From the NCBI GenBank assembly GCA_958295665.1, contig OY282559.1, positions 254,824,461 through 254,888,460 of the forward strand: DNA of 64,000 nt. Reading direction: 5' to 3'. Origin of the DNA: Tipula vernalis. Its lineage: Eukaryota; Arthropoda; Insecta; Diptera; Tipulidae. Under the pieces are notes generated by a model. It made no database searches. It had not been told where the DNA came from and worked only from the letters and a program-made list of their open reading frames with translations. The translations under genes were made by a program, and so were the position numbers. Positions 12,024 to 22,186 of this stretch are shown one piece after another; positions within the stretch are counted from its first letter, which is position 1, and every line of letters begins with the position of its first letter.

Positions 12024-15000
12024 CAAGTAACAACCATAACTCAAATATTTCAAAATGCATCTCTCGTTCTACAATCCATTCAGAAGCTACACCTTTGCAA
12101 ACAAAAGGTTCATTTATTTTATCCAACTCAGAATCTTCCAAGGATTGTCCTACCTATTCTGAGATCGATAAACCTTCAGCTTGTGAACGGGAACCTTATC
12201 ATTTTCGCACCGCTACAGTATCCTTAATAAATGATACCCCTTATAAACTTTTTACCCAGATGGACCTAGATGTTTCATCTCGTGGTACATGAACATTTCT
12301 AATTGATACTGGCGCTGAGATTAGTTTAGTGAAAAAACATTGTCTAAAAGGTGACACTATATGTTACCAAAACGATAAGTGCAAAAACAAGGACATTTCA
12401 AATAATTTAGTGGAAACACTTGCCCGTTGTCCGGCGTTAATTAATTTTTCTAATTCCCTAAGTGAACCTCACTCATTCCAAATTGTTAATGATTCATTCC
12501 CTATCTCATGTGACGGAATTATTGGGAATGACTTCTTGCACAAGTTTAAATCGAATATTGACTATCATTCTAAAACTTTTGTATTAACTATTGGTGATAC
12601 TCTACATACCCTGAAAATGTGTTCTGAAAATTCTAACGTTAAAATACCACCACGTTCACATCGAATTGTTCAATTGTATTCTGAACTCGAAAATGCGAGT
12701 GATCAAATATGTTTGTCACAAGAAATTGAGCCTGGTGTATTTATTGGCAATACTGTCACGGAAATCATTAATAATGTCTCTCTCGTCACAATTGTTAATA
12801 CCACCGAGAATGAAGTAATTTTATCGGATATTAAAATTGAGACGGACTCGATTAATAATTATGAAATATATAATTTTAACACATGGTCTAATAAAATATC
12901 CAATCGTCTTACAAAACTTGAATCCGAAATTGATACTGAAAAATTAAACCATGAAGAGAAATCTTCCATTCTTAAATTATGTCGTGAGTATAACGATATC
13001 TTTTACCTCGACGGAGATAAACTCACTACCACCAATGTTATTGAACATAAAATTCCACTTATTCAGGAATCTCCTCCCATTCACATTAAACCTTATAGGC
13101 TTCCACAGTCTACCAAAGAGGAGGTAATTAACCAAGTTGCCAAGATGTTAGAAGACGACATAATCGAGAATAGCCGCAGTCCATGGAATTTTCCTTTATT
13201 GTGCGTGCCAAAGAAATCTAGTAACAACGAAAAAAAATGGCGAGTAGTAGTTGATCGGCGCAGATTAAATGAAATAACCATGTCTGACGTATTCCCCTTG
13301 CCGAATATTACGGAAATACTCGACCAGTTGGGGAAAGCTTTTAATTTTTCAACACTTGATTTGGCGAATGGTTACCATCAGGTGCCACTACATCCTCAGG
13401 ATAGGGAGATGACTGCATTCAGTACCTCCACTGGACACTACCAATTCAAACGAATGCCTTTTGGGTTGAAGGGAGCACCTTCAACGTTCCAGAGGTTGAT
13501 GAATACAGTACTCAGTGGCCTGAATGGAATTCAGTGCTTCGTCTACCTAGATGATGTGGTTGTGCACGGCGTAAACCTATCGGATCACAACGAGAAATTA
13601 AAAAACATTTTTGATAATTTTAGAGAAGCGAATTTGAAACTTAATCCCAGAAAATGTCATTTTCTTTCAAAAGAGATTGTTTATTTGGGTCATATTGTTA
13701 CCACAGAAGGTATTAAACCAGATCCAGATAAAATGCACTGCATCCAAAATTATCCGATTCCAACAAATACTCGGGAAATTAAATCTTTTTTGGGCCTAGT
13801 GGGTTACTATAGGCGATTCATTCAAGATTTCTCAAGATTAGCCAAACCTCTGACTGACTTATTGAAAAAGGATGTCAAGTTTCTGTGGAACGCATTCTGT
13901 GAAGAATCTTTCCATATCTTAAGGGAAGCTTTGATAAAATCACCCATTTTAATTTATCCTGATTTCACCCAAGAATTTTTTGTTACCTGCGATGCCAGTG
14001 ATACGGCAATTGGTGCCGTTTCATCGCAAAAGTCAAATGACCTGGATTGTCCCATCGCTTTCTGTAGCCGTACCCTTAACAAGGCTGAAAAAAATTACGC
14101 GACCATAGAGAAGGAATTGTTGGCAATTGTTTGGGGTGTGGAACATTTTCGCCCTTATCTCTACGGTCGTCCATTCATTATTTACACCGATCATAGACCA
14201 TTAATGTGGCTTACCAAAACCGATCCTTGTTCCAGATTAATCCGTTGGCGAATTCGATTAGAGGAGTATGAATACAAAATTTTGTACAAGCCGGGAAAAT
14301 CGAACACGAATGCTGATGCACTCAGCCGCATCATAATCCCTAATACAAGCAACTACGTCGATGTTGACGTTGTAACCCGTTCTCAAACTTCTTCCGAACT
14401 CAACAAATCAGGCGAAACTAGTGGTGAAAACTCGCAGCAGTCATCGATCAGTCCCGCGCAGTCAAATGATAATTCAGATCTATCCACTTCTTTAAATCCT
14501 CTACCGCCCGTGAAAATACCCAAGACGGAACCAACCGAAATAACCAACGATGACGAAATAACACAAGTCATTCAGGAATTCCATAACTCACCTTGCGGAG
14601 GACACCAAGGAATACAACGAACGTATCAACGTCTTCGAAATTTTTATAAGTTCCCTAAAATGTATCAAAGAATCGAGAACTACATTAATCAATGTGAGCT
14701 TTGTCAAAAGAACAAACATGCAAGAAAGACAAAAATACCAATGAAACTTACGACAACTTCTAACAAACCATTTGAAAAGGTATTTTTAGATATTGTTGGA
14801 CCCTTACTACCTTCATTTAATCAAAAAAAGTATATTTTGACCATTCAAGACGATTTGTCCAAATTTTCCGTAGCAATTCCGTTAGAAACCCAGGAGGCAA
14901 ATGAAGTTGCAAAGGTTTTTGTGGAACAGTTTGTATGTACTTTTGGAGTACCTCAATCCATATTAACTGACCAAGGATCAAATTTCATGAGTCAGATGTT

Positions 15001-15097
15001 CACAAACACTTGTAAGCTCCTCAAAATCAAAAACTCCATACGACAGCTTATCATCCGGAGTCGAATGGGGCTTTGGAAAGGTCGCATAAAACCTTAG
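11942..15097 (+). pseudogene. pol: pol polyprotein (PR-RT-RNaseH-IN), broken
   Basis: Pol frame, open from 11942 and -1 relative to gag. A TGA at 12290-12292 interrupts it five codons before the protease DTGA (Asp codon 12305). From 12293 it is open to 15097. RT carries QFKRMPFGLKGAPSTF and the YLDD box (Tyr codon 13544). RNase H has FVTCDASD (Asp codon 13991) and ends near the ADALSR motif. Integrase shows an HHCC zinc domain (HNSPCGGH...CELC) and two catalytic Asp codons (14789 and 14969). The reading frame is then lost near 15043-15050, apparently by a one-base deletion, so the last 15 or so residues before 15097 are out of frame. No autonomous function is expected unless the stop is read through and the shift suppressed. 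Confidence 0.93.
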
Positions 15098-15588
15098 GCG
15101 AATATCTCAGGAATTTCTCACAAAATGACCCTCTCCAGTGGGATCAGTGGTTGCCATATAGTATGTTTACCTACAACACTACACCTCATTCAACTACAAA
15201 AATTATGCCGTTCGAATTAATATTCGGAATGAAACCTTCAATTCCACATTCTTTGCAGCAATCGACAGACAGTATTTACTCATACGACGACTATCTCTCC
15301 GAACTGAAATACAGGCTACGTCAGTCCCATAGCATTGCTAGACAAAATATTTTACAATATAAGGATAAATCGAAGGAATTCTACGATCGAAAAACTAAAC
15401 CAATTACTTTTAATGCTGGCGATTTAATTTTACTTAAGAATGAATCTACAAGTAGGAAGGGAGAACTTTCTTGTATCTGGTTGGGACCTTACCCTGTCAT
15501 AGACAAACCAACCACCGAAAACACTACAATTCGTGTAGGAAAGTCATTAAAAACAGTACACAATAATAGAAAAAAATTATTTAAATAA
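15043..15588 (+). pseudogene. integrase C-terminal part, in a shifted frame
   Basis: Continuation of the integrase in the next frame. It holds the catalytic Glu codon at 15076-15078; counting across a one-base loss gives the D-X35-E spacing of retroviral-type integrases. After it comes the usual integrase core tail and a chromatin/DNA-binding C-terminus with the GPY module (WLGPYPV) near 15480-15500. It ends at a TAA at 15586-15588. No start codon fits; it is only meaningful as part of pol. Nothing env-like follows before the polypurine tract. Confidence 0.9.
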
Positions 15589-15984
15589 ATATACCGCGAA
15601 TTATCAAAACCTTTTCCAACAACTTAACGAAATATAAATCAAGTTGATAACCATATTCAAAAAAAAAAAAACAAAAAAAAAAATATTTAAATAAATTTTG
15701 TTCATGAAAGATTAAAGGTTGCAAAATGAATATGTATATCCTAGTATTTAGTATTTTAGTATTAAGCTACTTTTATGATTACTTTACAATTATTATATTA
15801 CAAAAAAAAGAAACAATATGAAATATATAAATAAATAATCTGAATTATCTCAATTTAAAATTATAGTTAATAAATTTAATATTAATTAAGAAATGTAATT
15901 AACTAAATTAACAATAAGTCTTTATTAACATAACACTTTTATGAAAACGTATGGGACTTTGCCTCTCACCATGTTAGTTTTCCA

Positions 15985-16020
15985 ATAAAAGATCATCCTT
16001 CAAAAAGGATAATCTTTTAT
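15985..16020 (+). other. hairpin upstream of the polypurine tract
   Basis: A 16-base arm (15985-16000) pairs with 16005-16020 with one mismatch around a caaa loop. It ends four bases before the polypurine tract, so it would lie in the 3' untranslated RNA. The role is unknown. Confidence 0.7.
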
Positions 16021-16023
16021 CTT

Positions 16024-16034
16024 AAGGGGGAAGG
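16024..16034 (+). promoter_or_regulatory. polypurine tract
   Basis: The purine run aagggggaagg directly abuts the 3' LTR, the expected primer for plus-strand DNA synthesis. Confidence 0.9.
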
Positions 16035-16490
16035 TGTAATGAAGTCACCGAACGAACCCCAATTTAAAAAAAAAAAAACCAAAAACAATAAACAACAACA
16101 AAAAAAACAAACAAAAACAAAAGATAAAATAAATTATAAAAAAAATTTATTTGGTCTTCTTGTTTTGGACGCCGTCGTGAAAACATGGTGAGTGGATATT
16201 GTTCCTAAAATAATACTAACATAAAAAATTAATGAATACCAATTGTGAACTAAAATAAATTACAAATTAATATTGTATATTAATTTACTTTATAAAATTA
16301 ACATTATATTATCCGCATTTTTTATAAAGTTCTGTAAGTCAACAATGGTTGACCGGTCCTATTACTTATTTTGGGTAATAAGGAATTCAATAGAATATAA
16401 TTTCGCGAAGTATTTGTTAATTGTGTGTGTGACATGTTAACAACAAACAAAAGTGCCATCCATTGTGAACTACACATATAGATCACTACA
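16035..16490 (+). repeat. 3' LTR
   Basis: A 456-bp copy of the LTR beginning tgtaatgaagtcaccg and ending gatcactaca. It is followed directly by the duplicated gcag and the resumed satellite. Confidence 0.95.
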
Positions 16491-17258
16491 GCAGGAAAAA
16501 AATTCAGTTCAAGTTTCCCGTGGGAAATCTCGGAAAATTCGATTTTCCAAAAATCATTAGAAAATTTGTATAAAATCAGCCTCTAGAGTGTTATGTCTGG
16601 AGATAGATTGCATTGATGTGACTTGTCAATAGCTATCGCAGGAAAAAAATTCAGTTCAAGTTGCCCGTGTGAAATCTCGGAAAACTCGATTTTCCAAAAA
16701 TTATTAGAAAATTTGTATAAAATCAGCCTCTAGGATGTTCTGTCTGGAGATGGATTGCATTGTTGTGATTTTTCAGTAGCTATCGCAGGAAAAAAAATTC
16801 ATTTCAAGTTTCCCGTGGGAAATCTCGGAAAATTCGATTTTCCAAAAATTATTAGAAAATTTGTATAAAATCAGCCTCTAGAGTGTTATGTCTGGTGATG
16901 AATTGCATTGATGTGACTTGTCAATAGCTATCGCAGGAAAAAAATTCAGTTCAAGTTTCACGTGGGAAATATCGGAAAATGCAAAAAAGTTTCCAGCCGA
17001 AAGTAAGAAATGGATAAATAAAATCAGCCTCTAGAGTGTTATGTCTGGAGATAGATTGCATTGATGTGACTTGTCAATAGCGATCGCAGGAAAAAAATTC
17101 AGTTCAAGTTTCCCGTGGGAAATCTCGGAAAATTCGATTTTCCAAAAATCATTAGAAAATTTGAATAAAATCAGCCTCTAGAGTGTTATGTCTGGAAATT
17201 GATTGCATTGTTGTGATTTGTCAATAGCTATCGCAGGAAAAAATTCAGTTTGTTAGAA
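16491..17258. repeat. satellite array, right part
   Basis: Resumption of the same array after the LTR element. Anchor words lie at 16576, 16723, 16871, 17024 and 17171 (spacings 147, 148, 153, 147), so the order here is mainly type A with one B. The first bases gcag are the right target duplication. The array stops inside a monomer near 17258. Confidence 0.9.
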
Positions 17259-17393
17259 ATATTAGCTTGTAGTTTTTACTTTTATTCACTTTAGCATTAC
17301 CGAATTTTTATTTGAGCTTACCAAAGACACAATCTGCATTACCGACATTTTTTATATTTTCGGCTGGAAACTTTTGGCTAAATTTAACAGGGT

Positions 17394-18380
17394 TATTGTA
17401 TTATTCTCTCCTGCAATAATTATTTAAAATTTGTTATTTCAAATCAATTATATATCATCGAATTCGAAGACGCCCAAAGGCGACAAAAATAAAAATAACA
17501 AGAAGTAAAGAAAAAAATAAACATCACTGTCATTCTAACAGAACACCAAATGTTTACACTAATATGGTGCATTAAATCTATTACGAGTTGTTTGTTGTTG
17601 AAAATTACGGCTGTTATATAAACAGCGTGTTCTGACAGTATTCACGATTAATTTACACTTTACTTTTTTATATTATCAAGAGCATAAACCAATTAATTGT
17701 TTTTAAGCTTAAAGTATTAAGATTCAATTATTAATAATCCCGTTTTAATCCACCAAAGAAAATTTGTTATAAAAAGAAAATGAGTGTTCATTGCGTTTAC
17801 CAAACTACAAGTCATAAAGACTCAATTAATTGTTAATTTAAAGGGTAAAAAAACTAAAAAAATCCTTGAATAATAATTATTTATTTTTGAAGGCTAAATT
17901 TATATTAACAAATCCATATACTATTGCTATATGTATGAACCTACCAAACATTTTTGTGGTTTAGGATTCGAAATGATGGTAGTGATAGCGCGATGTTCAT
18001 ATTCATTTATGCCAATATTCATGACTTAATACTATATGTTAATATTATACTCATGATTAGGAATATTAAAAATACAGGAATCCACTAAATTCGCATTCAA
18101 AACAAGCAAATAGGCTTAATCGAAAAGAAATAAAAATGTATTTGAGTGTGAGTGTTCTATTCTATTTCAATTAATATAGAAAACATTAATTTCCTGGAAA
18201 CACACTACAATCGATTTAGAAAATCGTATTTCAAAAATTAGAATTGATTTATAAATTAAATGTATGCGTGCTAACAAAAGAAAACAAAAAAAAATGAGGA
18301 TTAGCGTAGGGCAATAAGTGTATAAGGAAAATCGTAGGAAAGTTTTAATGTGTATTGGTACAAATTTTCAGACACTCATC
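17394..18380. other. AT-rich spacer
   Basis: No supported gene. Homopolymer-rich AT sequence with scattered stops in all frames. Confidence 0.5.
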
Positions 18381-19560
18381 ATATGAAGACCCACAGGATC
18401 GATACGAAATGTAAAAACAGCTGTTAGGACAAAAGAATGATACGATGAAGTACAATGACGCCTCCCGCAAAACGTTAGGATTGATGCCTTATTATAGAAA
18501 GCCGAAAAGATTAAATTGGGAAACAATTCTTTAAAAGTATGCCAAAATTAGAGATTGAAGAAATTGTTCTAAAATCTTAGCGAGAGCTCATAGTAAACTA
18601 ATCGGTCGAAAAACCGACAAGCAAGATGTACTCTGGTTTTTTGGGAATAGAAATAACTTTTGAGTGCCTCCATGCTATAGTGAAACTAGAGAACGTGATT
18701 ATACTGTTAAACACATGAAGTATGAAACAATCAATATAGGGTTATTATGTTGATAAATTTTAAAGGCAAATCATCAATGATAACAGAATTTGTTTTAATC
18801 GAATTAAACACCTCAGCTAAGTCAACAATATCAATGTTCCTGAAAGAAAACCTCTATCACTAGCTTCTGTAATTTTGACGAAGTCGGACCAAAACGGATT
18901 GCCGACTACAAGTATTCAGTAAATAAACTCTTTTATTTCTTAGGTGTCCATCTGTGGGTGTCGATGGTAGATTTTGGTTCAAAACCTCAGCAAAATAAGG
19001 AGCTTTATCATTTTTAGCAGCATTATTTGACTTGTTCCTAATTATTTTATATTCCTGATAGAGCCCATCACGTTTTGAAAGTTTCCAGAGAATTAAAATG
19101 AAATTACGAAGGTTAATAAGGTTATGCCGGAACAGAATTTAGTAGCTTTTATAATATAAACTCACTGAATAAGCTACGTATCGCATCAACTAAAGAGTCT
19201 ACCTTATCATCAGGGTTCAAAATTGAATAAAGAATATTCCATGGCAGTCCAACCAATTTCTCAACTACACTAGATGTCTCAGACCTAACATTTTCTTCTC
19301 TTATGATCAGAAAATCCAACTGAGATCTGTTTGAAGAATTTAATCTTTTTAGTATTCGTAATTATGAAGTTAATAATCAATGCTGAAAGTTTTGTAAAAT
19401 GGGTCGGTTCAATAATTTGACATCTACAACCGAACCTTTCTAGCATACGTTTAAATTTTTCTGCTGTAGTTCTCTTAGTATTGGTATCACAATTAAAATC
19501 ACCACAGACAAAACCAACAAATATGTTTATACAAGCCGTCTCGTTCGCTACTTACACAGA
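18380..19560 (-). pseudogene. LINE endonuclease-RT pseudogene
   Basis: Minus-strand ORF2 remnant of a non-LTR retrotransposon. From the right, an APE-type endonuclease part reads VGFVCGDFNCDTNTKRTTAE (19550-19460), then FIITNTKK near 19350 and SDHK near 19300, the usual GDFN...SDH order. The middle is frame-broken. The RT start shows FTIAWRHSKVISIPKKPE near 18630-18680, then traces of RPISLL and FNLFGF near 18480-18600. No catalytic ADD box is seen before homology fades near 18380. It is strongly decayed and 3'-truncated. The clade is uncertain (Jockey-like by style). Confidence 0.65.
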
Positions 19561-20524
19561 CGTTGTAATTGAAAAAATAATATAAACACTACAACAAATA
19601 TGTACATAATACCTGAGTTAACAACAGTTTTAAATGTGAACCATACGGTGATTGATTATACGGTAGCTGAAGATGGTTTAGTATAAGCTCTTGTTAGGCG
19701 TATTTCAGTTGATAAAAATTCTTTTGAATTCCGCAGCTCCTAACATATTAATATTTACCATATTATACAACGAACAATAAAGATGTGATCTACGTGTAGT
19801 TGTACTCAGTATAGGACTTGTTGGAGGGTTGTTGGTCCTCTTTTTAGTGATTAGTGATTACCATCTTGTGCGCTGTATTCCCTATCATTGAATAAACATC
19901 TTGTTTACAGTTTAATGTTCCGGCCGAGATGAAGATGTACGCATAGGAAATATCCAGCCAGATCTAATATAAACTTTCAAAACATATCCGAATTTTTGTG
20001 ATTTTTTTTAGCTTCTTGTAGCATATAATTGTTTTGTGGAGTAAGCCCCTCATTGGTATAAATACGTGAAATTGATCCGCTGATGCCTCCGCTGATCATT
20101 AGAGTTAAACTTTTGTTAGCTCTATATTTATGGTAACATTCGAGTACTGCATATTTGTTTGTAAATTTAAGAATAATCGGAGAAGCATTTACCTTGTTAC
20201 GATGTACAAATGTTATTGCTTATATCGAGGTCAATGGAATTTCCAATGCTACGTATAATACCCGCGACTTTCTTACTAGGCATAGTTTGAAAACCCGTAA
20301 TGACAAGGTCGCATAATCTGTTGTCTGTTTCAATACTTTCAACATAGAAAGTTTATGAACTATGGTATCAATTTCACTCTTGAGACAATTTAGTTGGCTG
20401 TCTAAACACAATAATAAATCATATAACACAGCAAAATCATCAAACTTATTGTCCAGATCTGATATTTTTACATATATAAGATTCATCTTTTAAATGTATC
20501 GTTTTGTGTGACTTATTCCACGTT
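19560..20524. other. degenerate sequence, possible LINE upstream part
   Basis: Continues upstream of the minus-strand LINE. A minus-strand frame at 20220-20486 (about 88 residues, including LDSQLNCLKSEIDTIVHKL, heptad-like) could be a coiled-coil piece of an ORF1, but no conserved domain is visible. The rest is frame-broken and not assignable. Confidence 0.3.
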
Positions 20525-20729
20525 AATATATTGTAAAAATAAAATAAAACAAATTTTATTTTAATTATCTATTAAACTTCCGTTTATGTGGAATTATTTT
20601 TTATTTTTTATTTTTGTAATATCGATTTCGATTAACAAGTAATCATCTTCAGTTACCGAACTACTAAAGAAAATTATGGATTCTGTCATCTTTATATACC
20701 TGTTTTATCCCTACGTCATAGCCTACTTG
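20525..20729 (-). repeat. Penelope terminal repeat, 3' copy
   Basis: Lies directly after the RT stop codon (20731-20733). It contains the ribozyme-like motif and an A/T-rich stretch, and is repeated in inverse orientation at 21975-22186. Confidence 0.9.
20616..20656 (-). ncRNA. hammerhead-ribozyme-like motif, copy 1
   Basis: 41 nt on the minus strand with the same sequence as copy 2 at 22048-22088; see that entry for the pairing scheme. Hammerheads are known in the terminal repeats of Penelope-like elements, which supports the call, but one extra base disturbs the consensus core. Confidence 0.55.
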
Positions 20730-20730
20730 A

Positions 20731-21972
20731 TCAAGAATTTCGAATTATTATGTCGTATATTTTATTTACAGGAGTATTAATCTTATTATTAAGTAAATTA
20801 TTATTTCTTCTGTTTTTATAGATCAATAATTCTTCCATTCGGTCCATATTATCACCTTTTCTCATTGTATATAGAATTTTCATGTTAGTATTCATGTCTA
20901 TATAGTTATGTTGTGTTGTATTGATATGTATAGCAAAGTTTGATGTCGCATACATTTTACCAATATCACGAACGTGTTCTTTATATCTTTGACCGAAGGA
21001 TCTACCTGTTTGTCCTATGTAGAAAGCAGGACAATCTGAACAAATCAACTGATATACTCCAGTGTCTAAAATTTCTTCTTTCTTAGGCTTTAATTGCATT
21101 TCGAGGTTTTGTTGAGTTTTAAAAGCAATTGTATAGCCAAAATTCCGAAATATTTTTTGTATTTTAGAACTCGTGAAGCTGTTATATTCCATTGAAATGT
21201 ATATTTTAGATGTATCTTCTTCTAAATTTAATGTTGTATAATTTCGATACATTATTTTGTTTTTGTATGATAAATTAATTTGATCTATTATTTTAGGTAT
21301 ATATCCATTTTGACTTGCGATGTATTTTATTATGTTTAACTCTTCTAGTTGATCCGCTTGTGTCATTGGTATAATATTTAATCGATTTATCATATGATTA
21401 TACGCTGCCATTTTATGTTGTAAAGGATGATTTGATTTACTATCAATAGTTTGGTCCGTTTGGGTTGGTTTTCTGAATATTTTAAATTTATGTTTTTGAT
21501 CAACATTTTTTATAGTTAAATCCAAAAAATTTATACTTTTCTCTTCCTCCATTTCTAGTGTGAATTTAATTTTAGGATGTATAGAGTTGATATAATTTAA
21601 TAGTTGATTCATTTGCCGATTTGTACCCGTGTACATAAATAGTATATCATCTACATATCTGTGCCAATATTTAATGTTCTTATAATAAATATTTGTATGG
21701 CTTAAGATATGTTCCTTTTCAAAATTATTTAAATAAATATTTGCCAACGTTCCTGATAATGGGCTGCCCATTGGGAGTCCATCGGTTTGTTTATAATATT
21801 TCTCGTTAAATTTAAAATAATTTTGCTTTGTTATTTCGTTGAGAAGTTTCATGATATCGTCCACAATATTCCTATTGATTGAACTGTTTAGTAATAGCTG
21901 TTTTGTAATAGATATTGTTTCTTGAACAGGTATGTTGGAATACATGTTAGTAACATCAAATGAAGCCAGTTT
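20731..21972 (-). CDS. Penelope-like RT with GIY-YIG endonuclease, 5'-truncated
   Basis: Open frame of about 413 residues running out of the inverted repeat; the first internal ATG is at 21945 (404 residues from there). It starts inside the RT (KLASFDVTNMYSNIPV). Counted from that Met, QTDGLPMGSPLSG is at 53-65, the catalytic YVDD at 97-100, and the thumb follows. A C-terminal GIY-YIG nuclease has GVYQLIC (296-302), a CxxC-type pair CSDC, FYIGQTGR (308-315) and a Glu-rich EELLIYKN block near the end. The protein would reverse-transcribe and nick target DNA. The coding part is uninterrupted, so decay is slight, but the missing N-terminal region makes it inactive. Confidence 0.93.
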   Translation of the reverse strand, partial: KLASFDVTNMYSNIPVQETISITKQLLLNSSINRNIVDDIMKLLNEITKQNYFKFNEKYYKQTDGLPMGSPLSGTLANIYLNNFEKEHILSHTNIYYKNIKYWHRYVDDILFMYTGTNRQMNQLLNYINSIHPKIKFTLEMEEEKSINFLDLTIKNVDQKHKFKIFRKPTQTDQTIDSKSNHPLQHKMAAYNHMINRLNIIPMTQADQLEELNIIKYIASQNGYIPKIIDQINLSYKNKIMYRNYTTLNLEEDTSKIYISMEYNSFTSSKIQKIFRNFGYTIAFKTQQNLEMQLKPKKEEILDTGVYQLICSDCPAFYIGQTGRSFGQRYKEHVRDIGKMYATSNFAIHINTTQHNYIDMNTNMKILYTMRKGDNMDRMEELLIYKNRRNNNLLNNKINTPVNKIYDIIIRNS

Positions 21973-21974
21973 AC

Positions 21975-22186
21975 CAAGTAGGCTATGACGTAGGGATAAA
22001 ACAGGTATATAAAGATAACAGAATCCATAATTTTCTTTAGTAGTTCGGTAACTGAAGATGATTACTTGTTAATCGAAATCGATATTACAAAAATAAAAAA
22101 TAAAAAATAAAAAATAATTCCACATAAACGGAAGTTTAATAGATAATTAAAATAAAATTTGTTTTATTTTATTTTTACAATATATT
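21975..22186 (+). repeat. Penelope terminal repeat, inverted 5' copy
   Basis: Inverted copy of the 3' repeat. The junction with coding sequence lies at the word caagtagg, where the left copy instead continues into the end of the RT frame. The truncated RT is therefore fused to a reversed repeat. Confidence 0.9.
22048..22088 (+). ncRNA. hammerhead-ribozyme-like motif, copy 2
   Basis: Helix I: gtaa (22048-22051) pairs with ttac (22085-22088). Core: ctgaaga (22052-22058) fits CUGANGA. Helix II: gatta (22060-22064) pairs with taatc (22070-22074) around cttgt. Then gaa (22075-22077). Helix III is the tiny self-complementary atcgat (22078-22083), with the cleavage-position base a at 22084. The one departure is an extra T at 22059 between the core and helix II. 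Short helix III forms are known to work as dimers in Penelope-type hammerheads. Confidence 0.55.

Larger units (their letters stand above)
9454..16490 (+). mobile_element. Ty3/Gypsy LTR retrotransposon
   Basis: A complete 7.0-kb element: 5' LTR, primer binding site, a roughly 1.08-kb AT-rich leader, gag, overlapping pol in the -1 frame, polypurine tract and 3' LTR. It has PR-RT-RNaseH-IN order and no env-like frame after integrase. The LTRs differ by only a few substitutions and homopolymer lengths, so the insertion is young. Even so, the copy is defective: an in-frame TGA precedes the protease active site and a frameshift splits the integrase. The clade within Ty3/Gypsy is left open. Confidence 0.95.
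7994..17393. mobile_element. TIR element with internal satellite, split by an LTR retrotransposon
   Basis: Outer ends form an inverted repeat of about 37 bp with roughly four mismatches: left 7994-8030 begins accctgttaaagttagcc, and right 17356-17393 is its complement. Removing the nested LTR element leaves about 2.36 kb, nearly all a tandem satellite. No transposase frame exists, so this is a non-autonomous element. Flanking target duplication is unclear (gtaat versus tattg). The superfamily is not identifiable. Confidence 0.7.
20525..22186 (-). mobile_element. Penelope-like element with inverted terminal repeats
   Basis: Minus-strand Penelope-like retroelement. The RT/GIY-YIG frame is flanked by two copies of the same roughly 205-212-bp terminal sequence in opposite orientation: 20525-20729 (element 3' side) and 21975-22186 (5' side). 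Inverted pseudo-LTRs and 5' truncation are known habits of this class. The two copies are nearly identical apart from the length of a T-rich tract. The element has lost the RT N-terminus where the inverted copy joins. Confidence 0.9.

Noticed and set aside
15589..16023. env-like gene after pol
   Set aside because: Only AT-rich sequence with stops in all frames; no signal peptide or membrane-type frame, so the element is not called an errantivirus.
8081..17258. CRISPR-like array
   Set aside because: Repeats are contiguous 147/153-bp monomers without unique spacers, in a eukaryotic context.
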